64,000 nt of DNA from Clostridium drakei (lineage in GTDB: Bacteria; Bacillota; Clostridia; Clostridiales; Clostridiaceae): the NCBI RefSeq assembly GCF_000633595.2, contig NZ_JIBU02000023.1:248001-312000 (forward strand). The letters are read 5' to 3'. This document shows, piece by piece, positions 18,011-27,598 of the stretch; position 1 is the stretch's first letter; the number at the start of each line of letters is the position of its first letter. The notes beneath the pieces are model-generated. The model was not told the origin of the DNA. It did not search any database and saw only the letters and a list, made by a program, of their open reading frames with translations. A program made the position numbers and the translations under genes.

Positions 18011-18682
18011 TTATTTTTTCTCCATAAGAACATTTAATTTCTTTATAGCATCACTTATACCTCCTACTCCGTCTATAAGTCCAGCTTCTACTGCCTGTTC
18101 TCCTATTAATATAGTACCCATATCATTTAAAAGCTCATCTGTCTGAACCATAAGCTTTTGAACCTGTTCTCTCTTTATTTTGGATGTTCTCACTATAAAT
18201 TCTGTTATTCTTTCCTGCATTTTGTTAAAATATTCAAAGGTTTGAGGTACACCTATAATTAAACCATTCATTCTTATCGGATGAATGATCATAGTAGCTG
18301 AAGGTGATATAAAAGAATAATCTGCAGCAGTAGCAAGTGGTACTCCTATGGAGTGTCCTCCTCCAATAACTAAAGAAACTGTAGGCTTACTTAAGCTCCT
18401 TATCATCTCAGCTATTGCAAGTCCTGCTTCAACATCACCACCTACAGTATTTAAAACTATTAGCAATCCTTCTATATTTTCGTCATTTTCTATATTTATT
18501 AATTGAGGTATAACATGTTCATACTTAGTACTTTTACTTTGAGGAGGTAAAATCATGTGTCCTTCAATTTGACCTATTATAGGAAGCACTTGAATTTTAT
18601 CCTTACTTTTTTCATTACTCATAACACCTAGTTCTTTTATACTTTCCAGATTTTCATTTTTATTATCATTCTCTTCTGGCAT
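18011..18682 (-). CDS. tepA: ClpP-like membrane-associated serine protease, TepA family
   Basis: 223 residues with a ClpP/crotonase fold. S111 in GGGHSIGVPLATAADYSF and H134 in MIIHPIRMN correspond to the ClpP catalytic Ser and His. The first 30 residues are polar and there is no clear signal peptide. B. subtilis TepA (YmfB) has been linked to translocation and to breakdown of spore proteins, and sits in a similar place by spoIIIE and ymxG. The ATG start follows GGAGGGG. Its exact substrates are unknown. Confidence 0.88.
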   Translation of the reverse strand: MPEENDNKNENLESIKELGVMSNEKSKDKIQVLPIIGQIEGHMILPPQSKSTKYEHVIPQLINIENDENIEGLLIVLNTVGGDVEAGLAIAEMIRSLSKPTVSLVIGGGHSIGVPLATAADYSFISPSATMIIHPIRMNGLIIGVPQTFEYFNKMQERITEFIVRTSKIKREQVQKLMVQTDELLNDMGTILIGEQAVEAGLIDGVGGISDAIKKLNVLMEKK

Positions 18683-18746
18683 AATAATCCCCTCCTTAAT
18701 ACAAATTTATTTTATGCATTAAAGAGGACACCTATTCATTTTAATA

Positions 18747-19952
18747 CTATTCTTTTCCCAACTTAAATTCACTATGAAGTGAATTTATAGCATTATCTGA
18801 ATCCTTATCTTCTACAAGACACCATATAGTTGTATGTGAATCTGCAGTTTGAAGTACTTCTACATTATTCATTAGAAGTGTTTTCAATATCTTTGCCATA
18901 ACACCTGGAATGCCTCTCATCCTACTTCCAATTACAGCAATTTTTGTACAATGCTCAACAAAAGAATATTTTAACCCTAAATTCTCCATGACTATTTTAA
19001 AATTTTCCATATCTTTCTCATCAATAGTAAATATTTTTTCTTTTGGAAATACATTAATTAAATCTATACTTATCATATCATTAGCCAATTCATCTAACAA
19101 TATATGATAATTTTCATTATTTTTATTTTGTTCAAATTCTACCGTAATTTGAACTCTATCTCCCATAGAAGTTATTCCAGTTATAACATTATGTGAATTT
19201 TGCATTGTATCATTACTTATTATAGTTCCCTTACACTCATTAAGAGTATTCTTAATAACAAGAGGTATATTCCCTTTCATTGCAACTTCTACAGCACGAG
19301 GATGTATTACCTTTGCTCCTTGATCTGCAAATTGAAAAACTTCATTATACCCTATTTTTTCAATTAGTAACGCATCTGAAACTATTCTTGGATCTGCAGT
19401 CATTATGCCATCTACATCTGTATATATTTGAACTTCTTTAGCTTTTAACGCTACTCCTAAAAGTGAAGCTGTAACATCACTTCCTCCTCTTCCCAGAGTA
19501 GTAATAAAACCTTTTTCACTTCTTCCTTGAAAACCTGCCACTACTGGAATTTTTCCTTGTTTTATTACATTCATTATATTATCTGTGTCTACTCTTAAAA
19601 CAGAAGCATCATTGTAATTATCGCTAGTTATAATTCCTGCTTGTCCTCCTGTTAGCGGTACTGATTGCAAATTTTTCTTATTTAATTCCTCACTCATCAC
19701 TACAGTACTTATAATTTCTCCACAACTCATTAATAAATCTGCAGCTAATTTATTACTATTTTTAAATTCTTCACCTATTAATGAAAGAAGAGTATCCGTT
19801 GCATATGGCTGACCTTTTCTTCCCATAGCAGATACTATTACTACTGGTGAAAATCCTTCTTTTTTAGCTTTCAATATTTTATCAACCACCATTAGTCTTC
19901 TTTCGTGAGTAGAAACAGAGGTCCCTCCAAATTTTTGTACTAATATATTCAT
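18747..19952 (-). CDS. dapG: Aspartate kinase
   Basis: A 401-residue enzyme that phosphorylates aspartate, the first step towards lysine, diaminopimelate, threonine and methionine. The N-terminal kinase motif VQKFGGTSVS and the segment TTLGRGGSDVTASLLG are seen. Two C-terminal ACT domains (from about 265) suggest feedback control. The start at 19952 (MNILVQKFGG) follows GGAGGG; the earlier ATG precedes that site. The location between tepA and ymxH matches B. subtilis dapG, the DAP-sensitive isozyme, so that symbol is used. The effector is inferred. Confidence 0.93.
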   Translation of the reverse strand: MNILVQKFGGTSVSTHERRLMVVDKILKAKKEGFSPVVIVSAMGRKGQPYATDTLLSLIGEEFKNSNKLAADLLMSCGEIISTVVMSEELNKKNLQSVPLTGGQAGIITSDNYNDASVLRVDTDNIMNVIKQGKIPVVAGFQGRSEKGFITTLGRGGSDVTASLLGVALKAKEVQIYTDVDGIMTADPRIVSDALLIEKIGYNEVFQFADQGAKVIHPRAVEVAMKGNIPLVIKNTLNECKGTIISNDTMQNSHNVITGITSMGDRVQITVEFEQNKNNENYHILLDELANDMISIDLINVFPKEKIFTIDEKDMENFKIVMENLGLKYSFVEHCTKIAVIGSRMRGIPGVMAKILKTLLMNNVEVLQTADSHTTIWCLVEDKDSDNAINSLHSEFKLGKE

Positions 19953-20006
19953 TTTTCCCTCCATAAAAATTTATATTAATATTATATTAAGGAGACCTCT
20001 TTTATG

Positions 20007-20279
20007 TTAATGAGATCTCTTTATCATTTTTTCATCCGCATCTATTATTATAGTTTTTGAACCAATCTTTTTTACACATTCCCATGGTGCTTCTATAAAT
20101 TCTGTCTTTCCGAACAATCCAAGTTTAGATTTGCTATTATTCAATATTAATAGTTTTAAATCTCCTTCTTCGTTAATAACAATATCATTATTTCCTAATG
20201 AATTAAACTTGTCTCCATCGTTTACATTTATTATTTCATATCTTTCCATTTCACTATATAATTTTACGTTATCACTCAT
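20007..20279 (-). CDS. ymxH: YlmC/YmxH family sporulation protein (PRC-barrel)
   Basis: A 90-residue protein with a single PRC-barrel-like beta domain (EIINVNDGDKFNSLGNNDIV, then IEAPWECVKKIGSKTIII). The family is conserved in spore formers; its molecular role is not established. It lies between the M16 peptidase and dapG, as ymxH does in B. subtilis. The ATG start follows AGGAGG. Confidence 0.85.
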   Translation of the reverse strand: MSDNVKLYSEMERYEIINVNDGDKFNSLGNNDIVINEEGDLKLLILNNSKSKLGLFGKTEFIEAPWECVKKIGSKTIIIDADEKMIKRSH

Positions 20280-20347
20280 TTTAAATACCTCCTAATATAA
20301 TTATAGTTAAGCTTATTTTTAATACTATGAATTATATTAGGTAGTTA

Positions 20348-21646
20348 TTACACCTGCTTACTTTTGGAGTTTCTGAAAGGTACAGTATCTTTTTGTATTA
20401 TATCAGTTAAAATAGATAAATCTATCTTTTCTCCTACAAAAGCTGAATTTATTATACCTCTTTCAAAGCTTTTTTTCATAACAAAATTTAAACTTTCTTC
20501 ATCTATTCTATTAATCTTTTCTATAATATGTTCTGGTGTATTAATTCTATTTAAAAATAAAACTGATTTGCCATTGTTAAACATCCTACTACTAGTGCTT
20601 TCCAAACCTAAAATATAGCTTCCTTTAAGTTGTTCTTTAGCTTTAGCTAGTTTTTCTTTACTCACACCAGTTTTGGTGAACTTTTCTACTTCTTCCTTTA
20701 TAGTAAATACTACATCTGCTGCATACTTAGGATTTAAACTAGTATATATATTTAATACACCTGTATTATTAAAAGCTGAAACATATGAATAAATTGAATA
20801 GCAAAAACCTTTTTCTTCTCTTATTTTTTGAAATAATATAGAAGAAGCTCCCCCACCAAATATGTTGCTTAAAAGTAGTAATGTATAAATGTTGTCATTT
20901 CCTGTTTCAATCCCTGGCATACCTAAACTTAGATGAAGTTGTTCTATACTTTTTTTCTTAAAAAGATGATTTTGCTGTAATTCTGGTTTTGAATAAACAG
21001 TAATTTTTTTATTATTACTATTCCAATGTCCAAAATATTTTTCTACCAGCTTTTCTATATTGGACATATCAAATTTTCCTGCAATAGATATTATTGAATT
21101 TTCAGGTATATAGTATGAAGAAATATATTTTTCTATTTGATCTTTTGTAAAAGATTTTACTGTATCTATGTTCCCTAAGATAGGAAGTGATATAGGATCT
21201 TCTCCCCATATAGCTTCACTGTGAAGATCTGATAATACATCTTCTGGTGAATCTTCATTCATATTTATTTCTTCTATTACAACACTTTTTTCTTTTTCTA
21301 TGTCTTCAGTGGAAAATTTACTATTAAAAAGCATATCTGATATTACATCTAAACTTAATTCTAAATGTGAATCTAAAGCTTTTATATAAAAGCATGTAGC
21401 TTCTTTTCCTGTAAAAGCATTTATTTGACCTCCAACATCTTCTATGCATTCAGCTATTTCAAGTGCAGTTCTCTTTTTTGTACCTTTAAAAAACATATGT
21501 TCTATAAAATGAGAAATTCCACTATTAGTTTTATCTTCATTTCTTGAACCATTTTCCACCCACAAACCTACACTTACAGAATTAACATAATCTATATTTT
21601 CTACAACAACTCTTAATCCATTATTCAACTTAAATAAATTATACAT
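20348..21646 (-). CDS. M16 family zinc metallopeptidase (YmxG/MlpA type)
   Basis: 432 residues in the two-lobed pitrilysin/processing-peptidase fold. The inverted zinc motif HxxEH is H46-F-I-E49-H50 in ISHFIEHMFFKGT, with a downstream glutamate segment (EKSVVIEEINMNED). The C-terminal lobe contains the RxxxEKGFCYSIYSY segment typical of the family. There is no signal peptide. It follows pnp by 76 nt, the classic pnp-ymxG order. Substrates of bacterial members are poorly known. Confidence 0.93.
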   Translation of the reverse strand: MYNLFKLNNGLRVVVENIDYVNSVSVGLWVENGSRNEDKTNSGISHFIEHMFFKGTKKRTALEIAECIEDVGGQINAFTGKEATCFYIKALDSHLELSLDVISDMLFNSKFSTEDIEKEKSVVIEEINMNEDSPEDVLSDLHSEAIWGEDPISLPILGNIDTVKSFTKDQIEKYISSYYIPENSIISIAGKFDMSNIEKLVEKYFGHWNSNNKKITVYSKPELQQNHLFKKKSIEQLHLSLGMPGIETGNDNIYTLLLLSNIFGGGASSILFQKIREEKGFCYSIYSYVSAFNNTGVLNIYTSLNPKYAADVVFTIKEEVEKFTKTGVSKEKLAKAKEQLKGSYILGLESTSSRMFNNGKSVLFLNRINTPEHIIEKINRIDEESLNFVMKKSFERGIINSAFVGEKIDLSILTDIIQKDTVPFRNSKSKQV

Positions 21647-21695
21647 TATTTCCTCCTAAGGAATTACATAATTTTTTCTACCCTACATAAAAATA

Positions 21696-21716
21696 AAAAG
21701 GCATCATAATGCCCTT
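21696..21716 (-). terminator. Hairpin after pnp
   Basis: A short AAGGCAT/ATGCC(C)TT stem with a 4-nt loop is followed on the minus strand by TTTTTATTTTTATG, 7 nt past the pnp stop. Partial read-through into the M16 peptidase gene is likely, because no strong promoter was seen after it. Confidence 0.7.
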
Positions 21717-21722
21717 CTATTT

Positions 21723-23837
21723 TTATTCTTCTTCTTTTGATTCTTTTTCCTCTGAATCTTTTATAGCATCTTTTCTTGATAGATTAATTCTACCCTGATT
21801 ATCAATGTCTGTTACCTTAACAAGTATTTCATCTCCAACAGATACTATATCTTCAACCTTATTTACTCTAGCAAAGTCAAGCTTAGATATATGAACTAAT
21901 CCCTCCTTGCCAGGAAGTATTTCTACAAAGGCACCAAAATTTGTTGTTTTAGTAACTTTTCCTAAATAAATTTCTCCTGATTTTACTTCTCTAGTTAAAT
22001 CATCTATAATTTTCAAAGCTCTTTTTGCACATGTGCTATCATCACACATTACAAATATTTTTCCATCTTCTTTTATATCAATTTTAACACCAGTTTCAGC
22101 AATAATCTTATTTATTACCTTTCCACCAGGTCCTATTACATCTCTTATTTTATCAGGATCAATATTCATTGTATAAGTTTTAGGAGCATACTTTGATAGC
22201 TCTTCTCTTGGTCCACTGATACAATCATTGATTTTTTCCAATATAAATAATCTAGCTTTTTTAGCCTTATCTAGAGTTTCCTTTATACAATCATTTGATA
22301 ATCCATGAATTTTTGTATCAAATTGTATAGCAGTAATTCCAACCTCTGTACCAGCTACTTTAAAGTCCATATCTCCAAAGAAATCCTCTATACCTTGTAT
22401 ATCAGTTAAAACCTTCTCTTTAGATAAATCTTCACTAGTTATAAGTCCCATAGCTATACCTGCTGCTGGTCTTTTTATTGGTACACCAGCATCTAAAAGT
22501 GCTAAAGTACTACCACATACACTAGCTTGAGAAGTTGAACCATTTGAACTTAAAACTTCTGATACAAGCCTTATTGTATATGGGAAATTATCTTCATTTG
22601 GTATAAGTGGCTCCAAAGCTTTTTCTGCTAAAGCTCCATGACCTATTTCTCTTCTTCCTGGTCCTCTTAAAGGTCTAACTTCTCCTACACTATAAGATGG
22701 GAAGTTATAGTGATGCATATATCTTTTGAATTCTTCTGAACCAATTCCATCAAGAATTTGTACATCTCCTAAAGCACCTAAAGTAGCCACAGTCATTACT
22801 TGAGTTAATCCTCTTGTAAATAAACCTGTACCATGCGTTCTTGGAAGTAACCCAACCTCACAGCTTATAGGCCTTATTTGCTCAAAACCTCTTCCATCAG
22901 GTCTTCTATTTTCATTTAAAAGCATATTTCTTACTATTTCTTTTTGAAGTTTATATACTACTTCTGCTATATCTGCACCATTATCTGAATATTTTTCTTC
23001 AAATTCATTATTAATTTTTTCTTTCGCAGAATCTATGGCAGCATTTCTTTCATCTTTATCCATTATGTACATAGCTTCTTTTATCATCTCAAAAGAAAAA
23101 TCTCTAACTTCTTTTTCTAAACCTTCATCTACTTTATATAAAGTAGGTTCTACTTTTTGTTTACCTAATTTTTTCATAGCCTCTTCTTGGAAAGCTACTA
23201 TTTTTTTGCATTCTTCAAATCCAAACATGATAGCATCATACATTACATCTTCTGGTATTTCAGATCCACCAGCTTCAACCATCATAACTCTTTCTTTAGT
23301 AGCGCATACAGTTAAGTTTAATGTGCTTTTTTCTCTTTGTTCTAATGTTGGATTTATTACAAATTCATCATCAATTAATCCTACAGATACAGCACCTAAA
23401 GGTGTGTTAAAAGGAATACTTGAAAGGCTTAAAGCTATTGATGCACCATTTATAGCTAATATATCAGGAGCATTATCCTGCTCTACAGATACTACAGTAC
23501 ATACTACCTGTACGTCATTTCTATATCCCTTTGGGAACAATGGTCTTAAAGGTCTATCTATAGCTCTAGCATGGAGAATTGCTTTCTCTGAAGGTTTTCC
23601 TTCCCTCTTAATAAATCCTCCTGGTATTTTACCTACAGCATATAGTCTTTCTTCATATTCTATACTTAAAGGAAAGAAATCAACCCCTTCCCTTGGTTTA
23701 TCTGAAGCATTTGCATTAATAAGTACTACTGTTTCACCATAACTTACAAGCAAAGCACAATTTGAAAGCATTCCAACTTTGCCAAAATCAATTTTAAGGG
23801 TTCTTCCTGCAACAGTAGTTTCTAGTGTTTGATTCAT
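21723..23837 (-). CDS. pnp: Polyribonucleotide nucleotidyltransferase
   Basis: A 704-residue phosphorolytic 3'-5' exoribonuclease, part of RNA decay and quality control. Two RNase PH domains are visible ([18 protein letters not shown] marks the second). A KH domain ([20 protein letters not shown]) and a C-terminal S1 domain ([20 protein letters not shown]) follow. The length is normal. It lies downstream of rpsO with a terminator in between, the usual rpsO-pnp arrangement. Confidence 0.98.
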   Translation of the reverse strand: MNQTLETTVAGRTLKIDFGKVGMLSNCALLVSYGETVVLINANASDKPREGVDFFPLSIEYEERLYAVGKIPGGFIKREGKPSEKAILHARAIDRPLRPLFPKGYRNDVQVVCTVVSVEQDNAPDILAINGASIALSLSSIPFNTPLGAVSVGLIDDEFVINPTLEQREKSTLNLTVCATKERVMMVEAGGSEIPEDVMYDAIMFGFEECKKIVAFQEEAMKKLGKQKVEPTLYKVDEGLEKEVRDFSFEMIKEAMYIMDKDERNAAIDSAKEKINNEFEEKYSDNGADIAEVVYKLQKEIVRNMLLNENRRPDGRGFEQIRPISCEVGLLPRTHGTGLFTRGLTQVMTVATLGALGDVQILDGIGSEEFKRYMHHYNFPSYSVGEVRPLRGPGRREIGHGALAEKALEPLIPNEDNFPYTIRLVSEVLSSNGSTSQASVCGSTLALLDAGVPIKRPAAGIAMGLITSEDLSKEKVLTDIQGIEDFFGDMDFKVAGTEVGITAIQFDTKIHGLSNDCIKETLDKAKKARLFILEKINDCISGPREELSKYAPKTYTMNIDPDKIRDVIGPGGKVINKIIAETGVKIDIKEDGKIFVMCDDSTCAKRALKIIDDLTREVKSGEIYLGKVTKTTNFGAFVEILPGKEGLVHISKLDFARVNKVEDIVSVGDEILVKVTDIDNQGRINLSRKDAIKDSEEKESKEEE

Positions 23838-23962
23838 AAATAAATTAACCTCCTCTCAATGGTTATAATATTATTATCATTATTTATCAATTATATTATA
23901 CAATTATTAAACTAATTCAACTATGAATTTACAATAATTTTTAAAATTATTGTTTAAAATAA

Positions 23963-23985
23963 TAGAGCGGTCTTAAGCCGCTCTA
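23963..23985 (-). terminator. Terminator after rpsO
   Basis: TAGAGCGG / CCGCTCTA, an 8-bp GC-rich stem with a 7-nt loop. It is followed on the minus strand by TTATTTT, 6 nt past the rpsO stop. Confidence 0.85.
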
Positions 23986-23991
23986 ATAAAA

Positions 23992-24255
23992 CTATTTTCT
24001 TAAATTTAACTTTTCGATAATAGCACGATATCTTGCAATATCTTGATTCATTAAGTAGTTTAAAAGACCTCTTCTTTTACCAACCATCATTAAAAGACCT
24101 CTTCTTGAATGATGATCTTTCTTATGAGTCTTTAAATGCTCATTTAAATGATTAATTCTTTGAGTAAGTAATGCTATTTGCACTTCTGGAGAACCTGTAT
24201 CTCCTTCATGTCTTGCATACTTTTTCATTAATTCTTCTTTTATTGCCTTTTCCAT
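23992..24255 (-). CDS. rpsO: 30S ribosomal protein S15
   Basis: The 87-residue S15, which binds the 16S rRNA three-way junction early in 30S assembly. It carries the family segments [21 protein letters not shown] and [20 protein letters not shown]. The ATG start follows GGAGGTG. It is transcribed alone from its own promoter through a structured leader (24256-24335) that is a candidate autoregulatory site. Confidence 0.98.
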   Translation of the reverse strand: MEKAIKEELMKKYARHEGDTGSPEVQIALLTQRINHLNEHLKTHKKDHHSRRGLLMMVGKRRGLLNYLMNQDIARYRAIIEKLNLRK

Positions 24256-24335
24256 TAAACCTACACCTCCAAATGTTAATCCCCTTTATTCCAAGAAAAG
24301 CGTCGGCAAGTCGAGTTTCTTAGCATAAGGATCAC
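24256..24335 (-). ncRNA. Candidate S15 autoregulatory leader of rpsO
   Basis: The minus-strand leader folds into an 8-bp helix (CTAAGAAA with TTTTCTTGG). It encloses a small TCG/CGA hairpin and is flanked by GATCCTT and AAGGGGATT, which can close an outer helix; together they resemble the junction that S15 recognises. S15 leaders that feed back on translation are known in Firmicutes. The pairing is seen; the binding is inferred. Confidence 0.55.
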
Positions 24336-24341
24336 AAACGT

Positions 24342-24370
24342 ATTATAACAAATCTAAATACACTTGTAAA
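24342..24370 (-). promoter_or_regulatory. Sigma-A promoter of rpsO
   Basis: TTTACA (24365-24370), exactly 17 nt, then TATAAT (24342-24347) on the minus strand. The -35 abuts the ribF stop codon. Confidence 0.85.
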
Positions 24371-25309
24371 TTAATTTTTAAAATTAATTTCTAATTTTTG
24401 CTTTTTTGCATATATTTTATCTTTTTTTAGCTGTTCAGCTAAAAATTGCACAGAATCAAACTTTTTTTCATCTCTTATTCTATCCACAAAATATATTTTT
24501 ATATGCTTATTGTATATATTTTCATCAAAATCCAAAATATGGGTTTCTACGCTTAATTTATTGTCTTCTACAGTTGGATTATATCCCACATTCGTTATTC
24601 CTCTAAAAAATTTATCTTCATACTTTACTAAAGTGTAATAAACACCACCTCTTGGAAGTACAAATCTTTTATCATAATTCAAATTTACAGTTGGAAATCC
24701 TAATGTTCTGCCTAATTGCTTTCCTTTAACTACATTACCTTGCAGCATAAAAGGTCTAGTAAGCATTTTATTTACCTTTTTCATATCACCTTCGTCAGAG
24801 ATAATACTTCTTATGACTGAACTACTAACTACTTGGGCTTTATATTTTACTGGATCAACCACACAAAGGTCAAAGCCATACTTTTTACTTAATTTTTTTA
24901 ACAGTTCCACATCACCAAGATTTTTATATCCAAACCTATTATTAAATCCTACTACTATGCCTTTAGCTCTATAATGACTTACTAAATTTAATATAAAATC
25001 TTCTGGTGATAACATCATAAGTTCTTTATCAAAATTGGCCATATTTATTATATCTAGACCAAAAGATTCTAAAACTTCTATTTTGTTGGAATTATCCATA
25101 ATAATCTTAGGTGCCATTTCTTTATTTATAATACTAAGTGGATGATTCTTAAAAGTAAATATCATACTTTTAGCCTGATTTTTTGTTGCAAGCTTTATTG
25201 TTTTATTTACTAAGCTAACATGTCCTATATGTATCCCATCAAAACTTCCTAGTGCAATATATGTATTATACTGTAAATATTTTTTAAAGTTATCCTCCAT
25301 TATAATCAT
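24371..25309 (-). CDS. ribF: Bifunctional riboflavin kinase/FAD synthetase
   Basis: 312 residues that convert riboflavin to FMN and FMN to FAD. The N-terminal FMN adenylyltransferase domain has the nucleotidyltransferase motif GSFDGIHIGHVSLV. The C-terminal flavokinase domain has QLGRTLGFPTVNL and the RGGVYYTLV strand. It starts 6 nt after truB and closes the nusA-infB operon, as in many Firmicutes. No FMN riboswitch is present. Confidence 0.96.
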   Translation of the reverse strand: MIIMEDNFKKYLQYNTYIALGSFDGIHIGHVSLVNKTIKLATKNQAKSMIFTFKNHPLSIINKEMAPKIIMDNSNKIEVLESFGLDIINMANFDKELMMLSPEDFILNLVSHYRAKGIVVGFNNRFGYKNLGDVELLKKLSKKYGFDLCVVDPVKYKAQVVSSSVIRSIISDEGDMKKVNKMLTRPFMLQGNVVKGKQLGRTLGFPTVNLNYDKRFVLPRGGVYYTLVKYEDKFFRGITNVGYNPTVEDNKLSVETHILDFDENIYNKHIKIYFVDRIRDEKKFDSVQFLAEQLKKDKIYAKKQKLEINFKN

Positions 25310-25315
25310 ATTAAA

Positions 25316-26191
25316 TTACCTCTGAATTAATAGTTTTGTCATTTTAAATCCAAAACTCTTTTTCATACCAATACCAATAAATTTTTCTTTTCCCAAATAA
25401 ACTCTATATAATATATCCATTTCTATGTTTTCAATTAACATGGGATTTTTTAGAGTAACGCCATTAAGCAACAGCTTTTCATATTTTTCATCTATGTAAA
25501 CTGCAGGGTATTTTTCTAAAGCTCTGTCCATTGAAATTAAATATTCATTAATATTTTCTATATTTAATTTATCCAAATCCACTGAACATTCTATATTAAA
25601 ACTTCCTGTTCTAGTCCTTTGAAGATTCCACATAGTGCCTCCACACTTAAGTCTTTCTCCAATATCATAGCATAAACTTCTTATATATGTACCCTTAGAA
25701 CATTTTACTTCAAATATCACTTTAGGCAATTGAACATCTATTATATTTATGCTGTGTATAGTTATACTTCTAGGTTTTCTTTCTATTTCTATTCCCTGTC
25801 TGGCCAAAGAATACAATCTTTGTCCATTGACTTTTAAAGCAGAATACATAGGAGGAATTTGATCTATATTTCCTTCAAATTCTTTAATAACCTTTTTAAC
25901 CTCTTCAACCTCTAAATCTACAGGAGAATTTTTAATTACTTTTCCTTCCCTGTCATAAGTATCTGTGGTAATTCCTAACATCAATTCTACTCTATATATT
26001 TTATAATCGCTCATTATATAATCTACAAGCTTAGTAGCATTTCCTATACATATAGGAAGTACTCCTGAAGCTTCCGGATCTAAAGTACCTGTGTGACCTA
26101 CTTTTTTAGTTTTAGCAATAGCTTTTACTTTTCTTACTACATCAAAAGAACTCATTCCTAAAGGTTTATTAATATTTAATATTCCATCCAT
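25316..26191 (-). CDS. truB: tRNA pseudouridine(55) synthase
   Basis: A 291-residue enzyme that makes pseudouridine 55 in the T loop of tRNAs. Catalytic D38 lies in VGHTGTLDPEASGVLPI; KVGHTG and YPAVYIDEKY are TruB hallmarks. The start is ATG at 26191 (MDGILNINKPLGMSS). The TTG three codons earlier is directly adjacent to the AAAGAG ribosome site. It lies in the nusA operon between nrnA and ribF. Confidence 0.97.
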   Translation of the reverse strand: MDGILNINKPLGMSSFDVVRKVKAIAKTKKVGHTGTLDPEASGVLPICIGNATKLVDYIMSDYKIYRVELMLGITTDTYDREGKVIKNSPVDLEVEEVKKVIKEFEGNIDQIPPMYSALKVNGQRLYSLARQGIEIERKPRSITIHSINIIDVQLPKVIFEVKCSKGTYIRSLCYDIGERLKCGGTMWNLQRTRTGSFNIECSVDLDKLNIENINEYLISMDRALEKYPAVYIDEKYEKLLLNGVTLKNPMLIENIEMDILYRVYLGKEKFIGIGMKKSFGFKMTKLLIQR

Positions 26192-26212
26192 ATATATCAA
26201 CTCTTTTTCTGT

Positions 26213-27172
26213 TTATAATAAATTTTCTACTTCATTAATTATCAGCTCTCTTGCTTCTTCTACAGTTTTATCATTCATAGCTAAACCAGAAGCTTTTATA
26301 TGTCCACCGCCACCAAATTTTTCTGCAATTTTTCTTACATCCACCTTTGATTTAGATCTAAGACTTGCTTTTATACCTGCTTCAGTTTCTTTTATAAGCA
26401 ATGCTACTTCTACAGTATCTATTTGCATAGCAAAAGCTATAATATCAGATGTATCAGTATCCTTTGCATTTCCATTTTGTAATAACATATCTTTTGTAAT
26501 AGTTATCACACATATTTTATCTCCAACCAACTCCATTTTTTCAATAGCTTTTCCAAAAAATTTTATTCTCTCAAAATTTTTATTTTCATATATAATTCTA
26601 TGAATTTCGCTAAAGTCAATACCCGTATTTACTAAATCTCCTGCTATAGCATGTGTAACTGAAGTAGTTGATGAATATTTAAAAGCTCCTGTATCTGTAA
26701 TCAATGAAGTATATAAACACACTGCCATATCTTTAGTGATATTTATACCTATAATTTTAAGCATTTGATAAACAATTTCACTTACTGCTGCGGCATTCGT
26801 ATCTACATAATTTAAGTCTGCATATAATTCATTTGACATATGATGATCTATATTAATTAATGTATACTTCCTATTTTCAAAATCTAAATTTGCATTTATT
26901 CTTTTTACATCGCCGCAATCTAAAACTATTACACATTGGGTTTCATTAATAACTTCATGCTTCAATCCATCTATTTCTTCTGAACAAGGTAAAAAAGAAA
27001 AAGATTCTGGCACTTTTTCTTTAGAAAGTATATAAACTTCCTTATTAAGCTTATTAAGCCCCTGCATCAAAGCAAGAGCAGACCCCAATGAGTCTCCATC
27101 TGGAGATTCATGGAAAGTAATAGCTATTCTATTACTTTCCTTTATTTTTTTTAAAATATTATTCATTATCAT
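26213..27172 (-). CDS. nrnA: Bifunctional oligoribonuclease/PAP phosphatase NrnA (DHH family)
   Basis: A 319-residue DHH/DHHA1 phosphoesterase that degrades nanoRNAs and 3'-phosphoadenosine 5'-phosphate. Motifs seen are HESPDGDSLGSALAL, VIVLDCGD, NIDHH and the C-terminal GGGGHIKASGL of the DHHA1 domain. It overlaps the rbfA end by 14 nt, so translation is coupled. Confidence 0.95.
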   Translation of the reverse strand: MIMNNILKKIKESNRIAITFHESPDGDSLGSALALMQGLNKLNKEVYILSKEKVPESFSFLPCSEEIDGLKHEVINETQCVIVLDCGDVKRINANLDFENRKYTLINIDHHMSNELYADLNYVDTNAAAVSEIVYQMLKIIGINITKDMAVCLYTSLITDTGAFKYSSTTSVTHAIAGDLVNTGIDFSEIHRIIYENKNFERIKFFGKAIEKMELVGDKICVITITKDMLLQNGNAKDTDTSDIIAFAMQIDTVEVALLIKETEAGIKASLRSKSKVDVRKIAEKFGGGGHIKASGLAMNDKTVEEARELIINEVENLL

Positions 27173-27524
27173 GATGCTCTTTCTCCTTTATTTTGTGTAA
27201 AAGTGCATCTATATGCATACCTTGTTCTATAGTATTATCTAATTCTATAAGTATTTCTGGTGTATATCTTAAATTTATTTTATGACCAATTTCTCTTCTA
27301 ATAAATCCAGCTGAACCCTTTAAAGCCTCAAATGTACTGTTTTTAGCTTCTTCATTTCCAAAAATACTTACGTATACTTTGGCATATCTCAAATCTTTTG
27401 TCACATCTACTTTAGTAACACTTATCATAGCACTTAATCTTGGATCTTTTATATCATTTTGAATTATAGTGCTTATTTCTCTTTTCATCTCTTCATTTAT
27501 TCTACCACTTCTATATTTAGCCAT
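27159..27524 (-). CDS. rbfA: 30S ribosome-binding factor RbfA
   Basis: A 121-residue KH-like assembly factor for 16S rRNA maturation. The N-terminal RINEEMKREISTIIQNDIKDPRL and the central DLRYAKVYVSIFG segments are family hallmarks. It follows infB by 74 nt and overlaps nrnA. Confidence 0.96.
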   Translation of the reverse strand: MAKYRSGRINEEMKREISTIIQNDIKDPRLSAMISVTKVDVTKDLRYAKVYVSIFGNEEAKNSTFEALKGSAGFIRREIGHKINLRYTPEILIELDNTIEQGMHIDALLHKIKEKEHHDNE

Positions 27525-27598
27525 ATAATATCACCTCATTCTTACATAGTATATATGACATAACTACTTTTAATTCTCAATTTCCTAATATTTTTAAA

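Noticed and set aside
19965-20006. GAGATCTC/GAGGTCTC repeat between ymxH and dapG as a terminator
   Set aside because: There is no U-tract and the genes are probably co-transcribed; the pairing includes a G-U and a large loop.
22916-23742. Long plus-strand open frames within pnp, such as 23035-23742
   Set aside because: They are antisense shadows of pnp, with no ribosome site and low-complexity Ser-rich translation.
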